Below are positions 17,070-26,411 of a stretch of DNA of 64,000 bases, piece after piece. The notes beneath the pieces were generated by a model. That model was not told the origin of the DNA. It worked only from the letters and a program-made list of their open reading frames with translations, and did not search any database. This stretch comes from Rheinheimera hassiensis (GTDB lineage: Bacteria; Pseudomonadota; Gammaproteobacteria; Enterobacterales; Alteromonadaceae): the NCBI RefSeq assembly GCF_022436675.1, contig NZ_JAKUJZ010000008.1, forward strand, positions 1 to 64,000, in the 5' to 3' direction. The position numbers and the translations under genes were made by a program. Position 1 is the stretch's first letter. Every line of letters starts with the position of its first letter.

Positions 17070-17090
17070 CTACTACAATAATATATATCC
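17070..17090 (-). promoter_or_regulatory. weak operator-like site before the gntR-type gene
   Basis: On the minus strand, ATATTATTGTA (17084-17074) repeats 11 bases of the operator before the dehydratase, but the second half (GTAGTA in place of TTACTA) departs from the consensus. It lies about 60 bp upstream of the regulator start and could mediate autoregulation. Confidence 0.4.
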
Positions 17091-17138
17091 TATCGTATTA
17101 ATGCAGAAAAACCCATAATCTAAGCCAACTTAGCAACA

Positions 17139-18143
17139 TTATGGCAGCACAAAACCCACAGCATCATTCACTTTTGCCAGTGTCGCTGCGGCGCGCGAAC
17201 GGGCTTTCTCTGCTCCGGCGCGCATTACTGCGGTTAAGGTAGTTTGATCAGCACGCAGCTCGGTAAAGGTTTTTTGTACCGGCTCCAGCAAAGCAATGAC
17301 TGCATCAGCAACATCGCCTTTTAAATGGCCGTACATTTTTCCTTCGTATTCGGCTTCCAGCGCGGCGATGGTTTTGCCGGTAACACCGCTTAGAATGCTT
17401 AGCAAGTTGGCTACACCCGGTTTGGCGTCCAGATCAAAACGTACCCGTGGCGGATCTTCTGAATCCGTCATCGCCTTTTTAAATTTTTTGCTGATCATTT
17501 TCGGATCCTCAAGCAAACCGACGAAATTCCACGGATTTTCATCCGATTTAGACATCTTCTTCGTGGGGTCTTGCAAACTCATTACCCGCGCTGCCACCGG
17601 CGGGATAAAAGGCTGTGGTACAGTAAAAATGTCGCCGTGCACCGCGTTAAAGCGTGTTGCTATATCACGGGCTAATTCTAAATGCTGCTTTTGATCATGC
17701 CCTACCGGAATTTGATTCGCCTGATACAATAAAATGTCGGCTGCCATCAATACCGGGTAAGTAAATAAACCGGCATTAACGTTGTGCGTATGGCGCTCAG
17801 ATTTATCTTTAAACTGCGTCATCCGGCTAAGCTCACCAAACTGGGTGTAGCAGTTCAGCACCCAGGCCAGTTGGCTGTGCTCCGGCACGTGCGACTGCAG
17901 AAACACGGCAGAGCGCTTTGGATCGATACCACAGGCCAGATACAACGCCAGGCTGTCGAGCGAGGCATTGCGTAATGCTGCCGGCTCTTGCCTTACAGTA
18001 ATAGCATGCAAATCAACGATACAATACAAGCAATCATAGTCATCCTGCATTTTGTCCCATTGGCGCAGCGCCCCGAGATAATTACCGATGGTAAGTTGTC
18101 CGGATGGCTGTGCACCACTTAGCACAATTGGCTTATTGCTCAT
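17139..18143 (-). CDS. trpS: tryptophanyl-tRNA synthetase
   Basis: Class I synthetase charging tRNA-Trp, 334 residues. The start is the ATG at 18143 ([15 protein letters not shown]), matching E. coli TrpS; a GTG four codons earlier is disfavoured. The TIGN segment replaces HIGH as usual, and KMSKSDEN (about residue 195-202) is the second signature. It lies 95 bases after rpe on the same strand. In many gammaproteobacteria gph separates these two genes, but no such gene is present here. Confidence 0.95.
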   Translation of the reverse strand: MSNKPIVLSGAQPSGQLTIGNYLGALRQWDKMQDDYDCLYCIVDLHAITVRQEPAALRNASLDSLALYLACGIDPKRSAVFLQSHVPEHSQLAWVLNCYTQFGELSRMTQFKDKSERHTHNVNAGLFTYPVLMAADILLYQANQIPVGHDQKQHLELARDIATRFNAVHGDIFTVPQPFIPPVAARVMSLQDPTKKMSKSDENPWNFVGLLEDPKMISKKFKKAMTDSEDPPRVRFDLDAKPGVANLLSILSGVTGKTIAALEAEYEGKMYGHLKGDVADAVIALLEPVQKTFTELRADQTTLTAVMRAGAEKARSRAAATLAKVNDAVGFVLP

Positions 18144-18250
18144 AGTTGTATCCACTTTAAAGGCTGTATTGTTATTGATAGGCCGGTGCAGACCGGTTTG
18201 AAGAGCAGCATTATAACCATATCAGCGCATTGCAACAGTAAAAAAGCCGC

Positions 18251-18925
18251 TTAACGCAGTACTTTTGCCAGTTGCTGGCGCATCTTAGTAATCACGTCGG
18301 CATAATCCGCGGCATTAAAAATGGCCGAACCGGCAACAAACATATCAGCGCCGGCTGCAGCGATATTAGCAATGTTATCCAGGTTTACACCACCATCAAT
18401 TTCCAACCGGATGGGCAAGCCGCTGGCATCGATAATATTGCGGGCTGCCGCCAGTTTCTCCAGCGTGGCCGGAATAAACTTTTGCCCGCCAAAGCCCGGG
18501 TTAACCGACATCAACAAAATAACGTCGACTTTGTCTAACACATAGTCGAGATAACTCAGTGGCGTAGCCGGATTAAATACCAAACCAGCCTGACAACCGT
18601 GGCTTTTAATTAGCTGTAAGGTACGGTCGATATGCCGCGATGCCTCAGGATGAAAAGTAATAATGCTGGCACCCGCCTCGGCAAATTGCGGCACCAGCGC
18701 ATCAACCGGCTCTACCATTAAATGCACATCTATCGGTGCAGTAATGCCGTAATTTCTCAGCGCCTGGCACACCATAGGCCCCATGGTCAGGTTTGGCACA
18801 TAATGATTGTCCATCACATCAAAGTGCACCACATCGGCACCAGCCTTTAATACCGCCGCCACATCATCTCCGAGGCGGGCAAAATCAGCAGATAAAATAG
18901 AAGGCGCAATCAAATAAGGTTGCAT
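18251..18925 (-). CDS. rpe: ribulose-phosphate 3-epimerase
   Basis: TIM-barrel enzyme interconverting ribulose-5-phosphate and xylulose-5-phosphate in the pentose phosphate pathway. The start is the ATG at 18925 ([19 protein letters not shown]), as in E. coli; an upstream GTG would add seven residues. Metal and catalytic motifs are [31 protein letters not shown] and LEIDGGV. Length is 224 residues, normal for the family. The arabinose route here bypasses pentose phosphates, so this gene is part of the dam neighbourhood rather than of the arabinose locus. Confidence 0.95.
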   Translation of the reverse strand: MQPYLIAPSILSADFARLGDDVAAVLKAGADVVHFDVMDNHYVPNLTMGPMVCQALRNYGITAPIDVHLMVEPVDALVPQFAEAGASIITFHPEASRHIDRTLQLIKSHGCQAGLVFNPATPLSYLDYVLDKVDVILLMSVNPGFGGQKFIPATLEKLAAARNIIDASGLPIRLEIDGGVNLDNIANIAAAGADMFVAGSAIFNAADYADVITKMRQQLAKVLR

Positions 18926-19158
18926 AGCAGGTTTCCGTTTAAACACAGTGTGCGAACTTTACTGAATTTGGCATAAAAATGCACGGTTATGCCGAAGTGC
19001 GTTAGCGCCCAAAAAACGAGCAACAGCGCACCAATTTAGCACAAGCTGTTACATAAGTTAAAACCAGACTAACTTATCCACATGAATTAAAACAATAAAA
19101 CTACATGGCATATATCTTGGAACCCCAAATCGAGGGAACAGAGAAAAGGGCGAATAAA

Positions 19159-19839
19159 ATGAAAACAGCAACAAAAATGACGACGTTAGCAACTAGCATG
19201 ATTTTACTGGGATTATCGGCCAGCAGTTTTTGTGCCAGCGCGGTAGAACTGAGCGGAGATATTACTTTCGCGTCAGACTATGCCTTTCGTGGTATTTCAC
19301 AAACGGAAGAAGCACCAGCCTTGCAAGGTGGGCTATCACTCACTGACGAGTCCGGCTTTTATGTTTCAGTTTGGGGTTCAAACGTTGATTTTCTGACCGA
19401 AGGTACCTTAGAACTGGATGTGATGTTGGGTTGGAGTGGTGCCATCAATGATGACTGGTCAACCGACGTTGGTATTATGCGCTACGGTTATCCGAATACC
19501 GCAATTGATGGTTCAAATTTCTGGGAGATTTATGGCTCCTTATCATACAAAGATTTAACCTTTGGCCTGGCATACAGTGATGATTACTATATGAACAGTG
19601 GTAACTTCTATTATGTGTATGCTAATTACAGTTATGCCTTAACTGAAAATTTCAGTTTAGACTTACATGTCGGCCAGAACGAATATGATGATAGCAGTGC
19701 CAGCTATCTTGACTGGAGCGTGGGTGTCAGCACTGAAGTTATGGGTGCGGGGCTAAGCCTGGCGTATGTTGACACTGATGTTGACGGCTCATATCTGGCA
19801 GATAGCCGGGTGATATTTTCTATTTCAAAAAGCTTTTAA
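19159..19839 (+). CDS. TorF-family putative outer-membrane porin
   Basis: Predicted outer-membrane beta-barrel of 226 residues. The start at 19159 (MKTATKM) begins a clear Sec signal peptide (cut after CASA); a start 54 bases earlier would bury it. The mature protein opens with VELSGDITFASDYAFRGISQTEE, typical of the TorF/TIGR02001 proteobacterial family, then alternates short beta strands rich in Tyr/Trp/Gly and ends in aromatic Phe, as outer-membrane proteins do. Substrate is unknown. It is isolated on the plus strand between rpe and dam. Confidence 0.78.
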   Translation: MKTATKMTTLATSMILLGLSASSFCASAVELSGDITFASDYAFRGISQTEEAPALQGGLSLTDESGFYVSVWGSNVDFLTEGTLELDVMLGWSGAINDDWSTDVGIMRYGYPNTAIDGSNFWEIYGSLSYKDLTFGLAYSDDYYMNSGNFYYVYANYSYALTENFSLDLHVGQNEYDDSSASYLDWSVGVSTEVMGAGLSLAYVDTDVDGSYLADSRVIFSISKSF

Positions 19840-19994
19840 TACTACTGTTAAGCTGCCGGTGTAGTTGTACCGGTAGCTCCCCCCCATTTAAATCATATTG
19901 TTCGGCCGATAAAATGGTGAAGAAATAATCAGCTTGAATCAAAAAGCCAGATGCTTTATTATCTGAACTGTTTACAAGAGCAAATGGAATTAAC

Positions 19995-20246
19995 ATGAAA
20001 TTCACCACCCCGTTAAAAGCGGCTGTAATTTCAGCTGGCATTATTGCCGGAGCTCTGAGCCTTGCCTTACCTGATTGGGTTGCCAATCAGCACTGCCAGC
20101 CACTGATTCAGTCAGCTATGCCCTGTACTGAAGTTGATCAACAAAACTGGCTAAGCTGGTTTACCGGTAAAAGCCGCTCGACTCAGTTTCACTTTGTTGA
20201 TTTACTTGAACTGCTAAGCCGGTTTGCTCCGGTACAAAAGTCTTGA
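19995..20246 (+). CDS. small protein of unknown function with N-terminal hydrophobic segment
   Basis: Unrecognised 83-residue protein. Residues 8-28 form a hydrophobic, Ala/Gly-rich helix that may be an uncleaved anchor or a signal peptide. The rest carries two Cys (QHCQPL and AMPC), which could form a disulphide if exported, and a Trp/Phe-rich tail. A purine-rich stretch precedes the ATG. Its stop codon overlaps the TTG start of the DUF2970 gene, which suggests translational coupling and a shared membrane role. No function is proposed. Confidence 0.55.
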   Translation: MKFTTPLKAAVISAGIIAGALSLALPDWVANQHCQPLIQSAMPCTEVDQQNWLSWFTGKSRSTQFHFVDLLELLSRFAPVQKS

Positions 20247-20437
20247 TAAACCAAAAGCCCTCTCTATTGCAAGTCATTAAAGCTGTGTTAGGTGCTTTGG
20301 TCGGCGTTCAGTCAGAGCAGCAACGCCAACAAGATTTCAGCGCAAGTAGCCCACTACCTTATATTATTGTAGGTATTATTGTTACCCTGCTTTTTGTGGT
20401 AACACTGCTACTTGTAGTGTCCTGGGTGCTCGCTTAG
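20243..20437 (+). CDS. DUF2970 family small membrane protein
   Basis: 64-residue protein with the DUF2970 pattern: an N-terminal amphipathic LLQVIKAVLGALVGVQSEQQRQQDF segment, then PLPYIIVGII leading into one long membrane helix (about 36-63). The start is a TTG overlapping the previous stop. Family members are small inner-membrane proteins of unknown function in Alteromonas- and Pseudomonas-like bacteria. Its last 56 bases overlap the 3' end of convergent dam. Part of the hydrophobic C-terminus is therefore encoded antisense to dam codons. Confidence 0.7.
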   Translation: MINQKPSLLQVIKAVLGALVGVQSEQQRQQDFSASSPLPYIIVGIIVTLLFVVTLLLVVSWVLA

Positions 20438-21257
20438 GTTGATACACCGCAAATAGCTCAGCTACCTTACCGCGCGTTGCCCCATTTTGGCTAATCGAAC
20501 GCGCTACCTGCAAGCTATGCAATTGTGCCTGCTGATAAATTTTTCGTGTCCACGTCGTATCATGGTTACTGATCACCACTGTAATGCCACGCTGTTGTGC
20601 TTGCTCGGCTAAATTAGCCAGCTCAGCCTGATCATTTAAATCAAAGCCTTGCGTAGCATAGCTGGTGAAACTGGCCGTTTTGCTCAACGGCACATAAGGC
20701 GGATCACAATAAACCACCGCCCCAACAGGCGCTTGCAGCATGAGTTGCTGGTAACTGGCACAGCTAAATTCAGCACGTTGCGCTTTCTCTGCGAAAAAAT
20801 ACAACTCAGCCTCAGGAAAGTACGGCTTTTTATAACTGCCAAAAGGCACATTAAACTTACCTGAAAGATTGTAACGGCACAGGCCATTGTAGCCATGCCG
20901 GTTCAGATACAGAAATAACTGCGCCCGCTCATAGGCATCGTCACTGAGGTTAAATTGCTGGCGTAACCGCAGATAAACCTCACGCTGGTTAGTGAGCTGC
21001 GTAAACAAGGTTTTTGCATCAGCTATAAAGCGCTCGGGCTGAGTTTTTACCAGTTGATACAAGTTAATTAGATCTGCGTTGATATCGTTCAGTTTATAGC
21101 TTGGATAATCAGTATTAAGGAATACTGAGCCGGCGCCAACGAAAGGTTCTATCAGAGTATCACTGTCTGGCAGATGCTGTTGTATTGCATCTACCAGGTT
21201 GTATTTCCCGCCCGCCCACTTAAGAAATGCCCGGCTTTTTTGCCTGCTTTTAACCAT
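20382..21257 (-). CDS. dam: DNA adenine methyltransferase (GATC)
   Basis: Orphan N6-adenine methylase acting on GATC for mismatch repair and replication control, 291 residues. The AdoMet site is FLKWAGGKYNL near the start and EPFVGAGSVF (about 38-47), and the catalytic motif is DPPYVPLS (about 186-193). The target-recognition segment NRHGYNGLCRYNLSGKFNVPFG matches Dam of E. coli. It lies 6 bases after damX. The C-terminus is about a dozen residues longer than E. coli Dam and overlaps the convergent DUF2970 gene. Confidence 0.93.
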   Translation of the reverse strand: MVKSRQKSRAFLKWAGGKYNLVDAIQQHLPDSDTLIEPFVGAGSVFLNTDYPSYKLNDINADLINLYQLVKTQPERFIADAKTLFTQLTNQREVYLRLRQQFNLSDDAYERAQLFLYLNRHGYNGLCRYNLSGKFNVPFGSYKKPYFPEAELYFFAEKAQRAEFSCASYQQLMLQAPVGAVVYCDPPYVPLSKTASFTSYATQGFDLNDQAELANLAEQAQQRGITVVISNHDTTWTRKIYQQAQLHSLQVARSISQNGATRGKVAELFAVYQPKRAPRTLQVAVLPQKAG

Positions 21258-21263
21258 AGGTTG

Positions 21264-22553
21264 TTATTCCGGCACGCTTTGTTGGTTGCGGCGCAAGGCG
21301 TTAATCTCTGTCTGTACGGCCTGTAATCTTTTAACAAAAGGCCCGCCAGTCCGCAGCGCCTCAGGCAACTGTGCCAGTTGTTGATTAGCAGCAGCGGCAT
21401 TGCTAAACGGTGCCAATAATATTACCCGTTGTGTTTTACCCTGCCAGTTACGCTGATAAACCAGGCTGCCCAGCTGTGGATAAGTCTTATTAAAGCGCTG
21501 TAAGGACGCATCACTGGACAATACGGCAAGCTGCAGTGCTACCTGTTGTTTGTCCATGCCGAGCAGTTCGGTTTCATCATACTTAAACGATTCTACTATA
21601 AGCGGTTCCTCAACATCTGCTGCAGCAGGTTCTGGTACGGCTTGGTCTGCCGGCACGGTTGCATTTTCAGCTTCAATCGCACTCTCATCTGTAACGATCT
21701 GCTCTGGCGCGGCAGGTGGGATTGTCGGGATCAATTCTGGCTCAGAAACAGGCTCCACAACAGCGGTGTCTTGTTCTGCGATAACGTCTTCTGGCTCTGA
21801 CGTAACTGCTGGTATCGGCACCGGTATACGCACTGGCGTATCAGGTGTTTCGCTTTCAGGCCAGAAAAAATAAAGCAACATGGCCACCAAAACTGCCGCT
21901 ATCACAATATATACCGCTTTAAACGGCGGCATAGTAGGCTTAGTGTATTCTGGTATTATTGCAGCAGACCTGGCTTGCGCCGCGGGACGCAATAACAGGT
22001 GCAGGTTGCCATTGGCATCAGCCAGACGGGTGGTTATTTCCAGTGGATTAAGTTGTTCTGCTAGCAGCAAGGATTCTGCATCGGCGGATGTAGGCCGATT
22101 GATGGTAAGCGTTAAGCCGTCGTCCAATAGTGGTTTGCCGGAAAAGCTGAACAGCAAACAGGGTAAATTCTGTAACTGTGGCAACACAGCGCTAAATTGC
22201 TCGGTATTATCAATGATAAGCAGCAACGGCATTGTGCCGGCCTGAGCCGCTATTTGTTCCGACAACGCGACACCAGCCTGGGCTGGCAAACCAAACCATT
22301 GCTGCATTAACTGGCCTGCAACCTGGTCATCACCTGCTGCTGTATTGAGCAAGGCAACGTTATATTGCTCGGAAAACAGCTCAGCCAATGTCAATGCCAG
22401 TGTTGACTTACCGCTGCCAGCTGCACCAACAGCCTCAATATGATCAACATCATTAAACGCCAGTTGGAACAGCAACCGTTCTGCCCATTCCCGCTGCGAC
22501 GGCAGCAAGTGGTCAAACGATGCTAACTTTGCCTGCAGTTCAGTTGTTTCCAT
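21264..22553 (-). CDS. damX: DamX-like cell-division protein (AAA + SPOR)
   Basis: Membrane protein linked to the division septum. ATG at 22553 is preferred over a TTG two codons upstream. The N-terminal cytoplasmic ATPase-like domain has Walker A GAAGSGKST (about 43-51). One membrane segment (about 213-232, AVYIVIAAVLVAMLLYFFWP) is followed by a Pro/Glu-rich acidic linker of about 100 residues and a C-terminal SPOR domain (about 340-415) that should bind denuded peptidoglycan. The start overlaps aroB by 14 bases. Domain order matches DamX from aroKB-damX-dam clusters. Confidence 0.88.
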   Translation of the reverse strand: METTELQAKLASFDHLLPSQREWAERLLFQLAFNDVDHIEAVGAAGSGKSTLALTLAELFSEQYNVALLNTAAGDDQVAGQLMQQWFGLPAQAGVALSEQIAAQAGTMPLLLIIDNTEQFSAVLPQLQNLPCLLFSFSGKPLLDDGLTLTINRPTSADAESLLLAEQLNPLEITTRLADANGNLHLLLRPAAQARSAAIIPEYTKPTMPPFKAVYIVIAAVLVAMLLYFFWPESETPDTPVRIPVPIPAVTSEPEDVIAEQDTAVVEPVSEPELIPTIPPAAPEQIVTDESAIEAENATVPADQAVPEPAAADVEEPLIVESFKYDETELLGMDKQQVALQLAVLSSDASLQRFNKTYPQLGSLVYQRNWQGKTQRVILLAPFSNAAAANQQLAQLPEALRTGGPFVKRLQAVQTEINALRRNQQSVPE

Positions 22554-23610
22554 CAGCAAATACCCTGAAAAGTTCCGTTTCGGTTACGTTATCTACCACA
22601 GCTGTGGCGCCAAACGCGGTTGGTAACACAAAACGCATACTGCCGTTTTTAACTTTTTTATCCGTTTTCATGTAAGGCATAAAATCGTGAATATGCATAC
22701 CTTCCGGAGGTTTAACCGGCAATGAAAATGCCAGCAGCAATGCGTTAATACGTGTTAAGTCTGCTGCTTGCAAATCGCCCCGGCTTAAAGCCAGTTCGGC
22801 AGCCATCACCATACCGACAGCAACGGCTTCACCATGCAGCCATTCGCCATAACCCAGATAAGCCTCTATTGCGTGGCCAAAAGTATGGCCTAAATTAAGC
22901 AGTGCTCTTTCGCCTTGCTCTGTTTCATCGCGGCTGACAATATCTGCTTTCATCTGACAACAGTAGCGAATCATCTCTGCCAGTGTAGCAGCATGCTGTT
23001 GTTGAATAAGTTGTTGTTTCTGTTCCAGCCAGCTGAAAAACTCAGCGTCAGCTATCAGGGCATACTTAATCACTTCTGCCATACCGGCGGCAAACTCCCG
23101 CGCTGGCAACGTTGATAACACTGCAGTATTAATCAGAACCTGAGCAGGTTGTTTAAAAGCGCCGATCATATTCTTGCCAAGCGGATGGTTTACTGCTGTT
23201 TTACCCCCTACAGAAGAATCAACCTGAGATAATAACGTAGTAGGAATTTGTAAAAAGGGCACTCCGCGCTGATAGCAGGCAGCAACAAAACCGGTAAGAT
23301 CGCCAATTACTCCACCACCCAGTGCAACTAACAGTACGTCCCGTGACATACGCTGTTCCAGCAAAAAGCCCATAACCTGTTCAAACGAATTTAAGGTTTT
23401 ATAGGCTTCACCATCAGGCAGTAAAAAATGTAGCGTTGTGCAGCCGGTAAACAATTGCTGCACAGACTGCAGATAAAGTGGCGCCACGGTGGGGTTAGAG
23501 ATAATAACAACCTGACGGCAGTTCGCCAGCGTAGGTTCTAGCCCTTGAAAATTATCCGCGATAGAGATGGTGTAGCTGCGTTCGCCAAGTTGGACTTCAA
23601 CTTTCTGCAT
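22540..23610 (-). CDS. aroB: 3-dehydroquinate synthase
   Basis: Second step of the shikimate pathway, converting DAHP to 3-dehydroquinate with NAD and a divalent metal; 356 residues. Motifs include GGGVIGDLTGFVA, QIPTTLLSQVDSSVGGKTAVN, the metal-binding Glu in GMAEVIKYALI and His pair in LNLGHTFGHAIE and HGEAVAVGM. A GGAG site precedes the ATG. It follows aroK by 24 bases and overlaps damX. Confidence 0.96.
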   Translation of the reverse strand: MQKVEVQLGERSYTISIADNFQGLEPTLANCRQVVIISNPTVAPLYLQSVQQLFTGCTTLHFLLPDGEAYKTLNSFEQVMGFLLEQRMSRDVLLVALGGGVIGDLTGFVAACYQRGVPFLQIPTTLLSQVDSSVGGKTAVNHPLGKNMIGAFKQPAQVLINTAVLSTLPAREFAAGMAEVIKYALIADAEFFSWLEQKQQLIQQQHAATLAEMIRYCCQMKADIVSRDETEQGERALLNLGHTFGHAIEAYLGYGEWLHGEAVAVGMVMAAELALSRGDLQAADLTRINALLLAFSLPVKPPEGMHIHDFMPYMKTDKKVKNGSMRFVLPTAFGATAVVDNVTETELFRVFADGNN

Positions 23611-23634
23611 CAGCAGCTCCCCGGTAGATGTTGG

Positions 23635-24153
23635 CTAGAAACCCAGTTGTTCTATAATCTGACTGGCTACAGCACGAGCGCTTTGCTCATCCGTGCGCAC
23701 TGTAAAGTCAGCAATTTCTGCATAAAGCGGGTTACGTTCAGCCGCCAAACGCTCCAGAACCTCTTTGGGTGCCTCTTCAGTTTGCAGCAACGGCCTGCGT
23801 TTATCACGCTGAGTGCGGGCAACCTGCTTTTCAATTGGTGTCTCAAGATACACTACAATACCGCGCGCAGACAAGCGGTTACGGGTCTCTTTACTCAGTA
23901 CGGAGCCACCGCCTGTAGCCAGCACAATGCCCTGTAGTTCGGTCAGATCCTGAATGACAGTTTCTTCACGTACGCGGAAACCTTCTTCACCTTCCAGATC
24001 AAATACCCAGGCAATATCTGCACCGGTGCGGCGCTCGATTTCCTGATCCGAATCGTAGAACTCAAGATGAAGCATGTCTGCTAAGTGACGTCCAATTGTG
24101 CTTTTGCCTGCACCCATTGGGCCAACAAGGAAGATATTACGTTTTTCTGCCAT
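23635..24153 (-). CDS. aroK: shikimate kinase
   Basis: P-loop kinase phosphorylating shikimate, 172 residues, normal length for AroK. Walker A is GPMGAGKST (about 11-19); shikimate-binding [11 protein letters not shown] and the GGGSVL loop are in place, and the lid RDKRRPLL is present. It is separated by 173 bases from pilQ upstream, so it may have its own promoter, and continues into aroB. Confidence 0.96.
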   Translation of the reverse strand: MAEKRNIFLVGPMGAGKSTIGRHLADMLHLEFYDSDQEIERRTGADIAWVFDLEGEEGFRVREETVIQDLTELQGIVLATGGGSVLSKETRNRLSARGIVVYLETPIEKQVARTQRDKRRPLLQTEEAPKEVLERLAAERNPLYAEIADFTVRTDEQSARAVASQIIEQLGF

Positions 24154-24326
24154 AGGTAGTATTACTAATCAGCTAACTCAGTGAAAAGTTGAATTCAAGG
24201 ACCAAAAGGCTCCCACGAAAATTTGAAGCGCTGAATTATGTCAGGAATAGCCTTTTGTTGGCAAGCTAATTCTCAAACCTCCAGCACCGCTGCCAGCGCA
24301 GCTAAAGCATTGCTTGTATTGTCAGC

Positions 24327-26393
24327 TCACAGGCCGTCAGTAATAATTTTCGGTGTTACGAAAATTAGTAACTCATTCTTTTCATTAACTTCACGGGTTG
24401 ATCTGAACAAAACACCGACATAAGGAATATCTCCGAATAACGGTACCTTATTTACTGTCGATAGAATTTGCTGCTGGTAAATACCACCTAGAACGATGGT
24501 TTCACCATTATCAACCAAGACCTGGGTTTGTATTTGTTGTGTATCAATGGCTGTTGCTGGCCCGGTTGGGGTTTGCACCGTTTCACCACGGGTATTCTGG
24601 GTAATAATCAGATCCAGGATGATTTTATTGTCCGGGGTGATCTGGGGCGTTACGGTTAAACTTAATACCGCTTTCTTAAATTCCACGGTGGTAGCACCGC
24701 TGGATGCAGCCTGTACATAGGGGATTTCAACACCCTGCTCTATTCTGGCTTCTTTCTGGTTTGCCGTAGTAATACGTGGGCTGGCGATAATTTCACCTTT
24801 GTTTTCCTGCTCAAGAGCTGAAAGTTCAAGATCCAGTAAGGTGCCATCTGCCAGGCGAGCGATATGAAAAGCAATACTACCTGCCGGGTTGCTGGCCGGT
24901 AAGTTCACATTCCAGCGATTATCAAGTGAAGGGATCACACCATTAGCAATACTGTTGGCACCACCTGCAGAGCCTGATGTACCCTGATTAGAGCTGCCGC
25001 TGCTTTGCTGGTCGCTAAAGCCCCAGCGAATACCCAACTCATCAGTAACACTGTCACGCACGGTTACCATGCGCGATTCAATCAGTACCTGCCGTACCGG
25101 AATATCCAGCCGCTCTATTAACTTACGTACGCTTTCAATATTACGGGCGGTATCTTTAATTAAGATGGTATTGGTACGCTCATCCACATTAACAGAACCG
25201 CGGGATGACAGCATGGTTGCATCTTTGTTTGATAATAACCCGGCTAAATCAGCTGCTTTGGCGTAATTAATTGACAGGAAATCGGAGTACAAAGGCTCCA
25301 GATCAGCCACTGTTTGTCTGGCTTCAAGTTCTCTGGCCTCACGCGCTGCTAACTCATCGGTAGGCGCTACCATCAGGATATTGCCTTCCATCCGCTTATC
25401 CAAGCCTTTAACCCTAAGCACAATATCCAGAGCCTGATCCCAGGGCGTACCGTCTAAACGCAACGTAATATTGCCAGTTACAGAGTCACTGGTTACCAGA
25501 TTAAAGCCGTTATAATCAGCAATAATCTGTAATACGGTACGCACCGGGATATCCTGAAAATTCAATGAAATTGCCCGGCCTTTATACTCTTTTCCGCCAC
25601 CAAGAATGCTGCGGTTGGTGGTATCGCTTTCCACATTCAGCGTGAAAATGTTATCTATTTGCTGATAGGTGAAGGTAAACTCTGCAGTAGTATCTACCAC
25701 CAGACGCGTAGAGCTACCTTCTTTAAAAGTTTCTATACCTTTTACAATAGTACCAAAATCAACTACATCCAACTGATATAACAACTCGTCGAGAATATCG
25801 GTGTTATGAAACTCAACTTCCAGTTTCCCTAAACGCTCAGCTACATCAACAGCGGCGGTATTATCGCGTAAAAACACCAATACGCGGCCTTCGCCTTTAT
25901 CACCGCGGCGAAAATCAATTGCATTGACCCGGTTAATATAAGTGGGGGTAACATCGGCCACTGAACCAACATTATCTGAAGTAGGGTTGTCAGAAATATG
26001 AATATGAAAAACATTACCTCTGACCCGGGTACGATAAATCTTTAGATAATCCAGATATATAACAGTTTTAACCCCTTCACCGACAAATTCAGACGTAACA
26101 CGTTTTACCCCGGCTTTATCAATTAGTACTTCGTTTAATTTTTCTTCGTAATCTGAGTTATCAAAAAACAATTCAATACGAGCAGGTTCATTGAACACCT
26201 GAATACTCGGATCTGCGTACAACTCTTCATCAAAAATAAACTCAATTTCTGTTTCACCTGTCAGCAACGGGTTGTATCTGACATCATATAACAGGGGCAC
26301 AGCTGCAGCGGGCAACGACAGTAATATTAAGGCTGCAAAGCACATAGCTGTGCACTGGAGTCTGCCAGACATTGTTTTGATTATTTTATCCAT
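24327..26393 (-). CDS. pilQ: type IV pilus secretin
   Basis: Outer-membrane secretin through which the type IV pilus exits, 688 residues. A signal peptide (about 1-32) is followed by two AMIN-type peptidoglycan-binding beta domains (about 35-240), a secretin/TonB short N-terminal domain (ISLNFQDIPVRTVLQIIADY), an N-domain and the secretin channel with VPLFGDIPYVGVLFRS near the C-terminus. A Ser/Gly/Asn-rich insert lies near 460-485. It is the last gene of pilMNOPQ, 18 bases after pilP. Confidence 0.95.
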   Translation of the reverse strand: MDKIIKTMSGRLQCTAMCFAALILLSLPAAAVPLLYDVRYNPLLTGETEIEFIFDEELYADPSIQVFNEPARIELFFDNSDYEEKLNEVLIDKAGVKRVTSEFVGEGVKTVIYLDYLKIYRTRVRGNVFHIHISDNPTSDNVGSVADVTPTYINRVNAIDFRRGDKGEGRVLVFLRDNTAAVDVAERLGKLEVEFHNTDILDELLYQLDVVDFGTIVKGIETFKEGSSTRLVVDTTAEFTFTYQQIDNIFTLNVESDTTNRSILGGGKEYKGRAISLNFQDIPVRTVLQIIADYNGFNLVTSDSVTGNITLRLDGTPWDQALDIVLRVKGLDKRMEGNILMVAPTDELAAREARELEARQTVADLEPLYSDFLSINYAKAADLAGLLSNKDATMLSSRGSVNVDERTNTILIKDTARNIESVRKLIERLDIPVRQVLIESRMVTVRDSVTDELGIRWGFSDQQSSGSSNQGTSGSAGGANSIANGVIPSLDNRWNVNLPASNPAGSIAFHIARLADGTLLDLELSALEQENKGEIIASPRITTANQKEARIEQGVEIPYVQAASSGATTVEFKKAVLSLTVTPQITPDNKIILDLIITQNTRGETVQTPTGPATAIDTQQIQTQVLVDNGETIVLGGIYQQQILSTVNKVPLFGDIPYVGVLFRSTREVNEKNELLIFVTPKIITDGL

Positions 26394-26411
26394 GATTTAC
26401 TCGCATACCTG

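Noticed and set aside
24201-24258. Inverted repeat CCAAAAGGCT ... AGCCTTTTG between pilQ and aroK
   Set aside because: The loop is about 38 bases and the stem is AT-rich at one end; no T run follows. Too weak to call a terminator.
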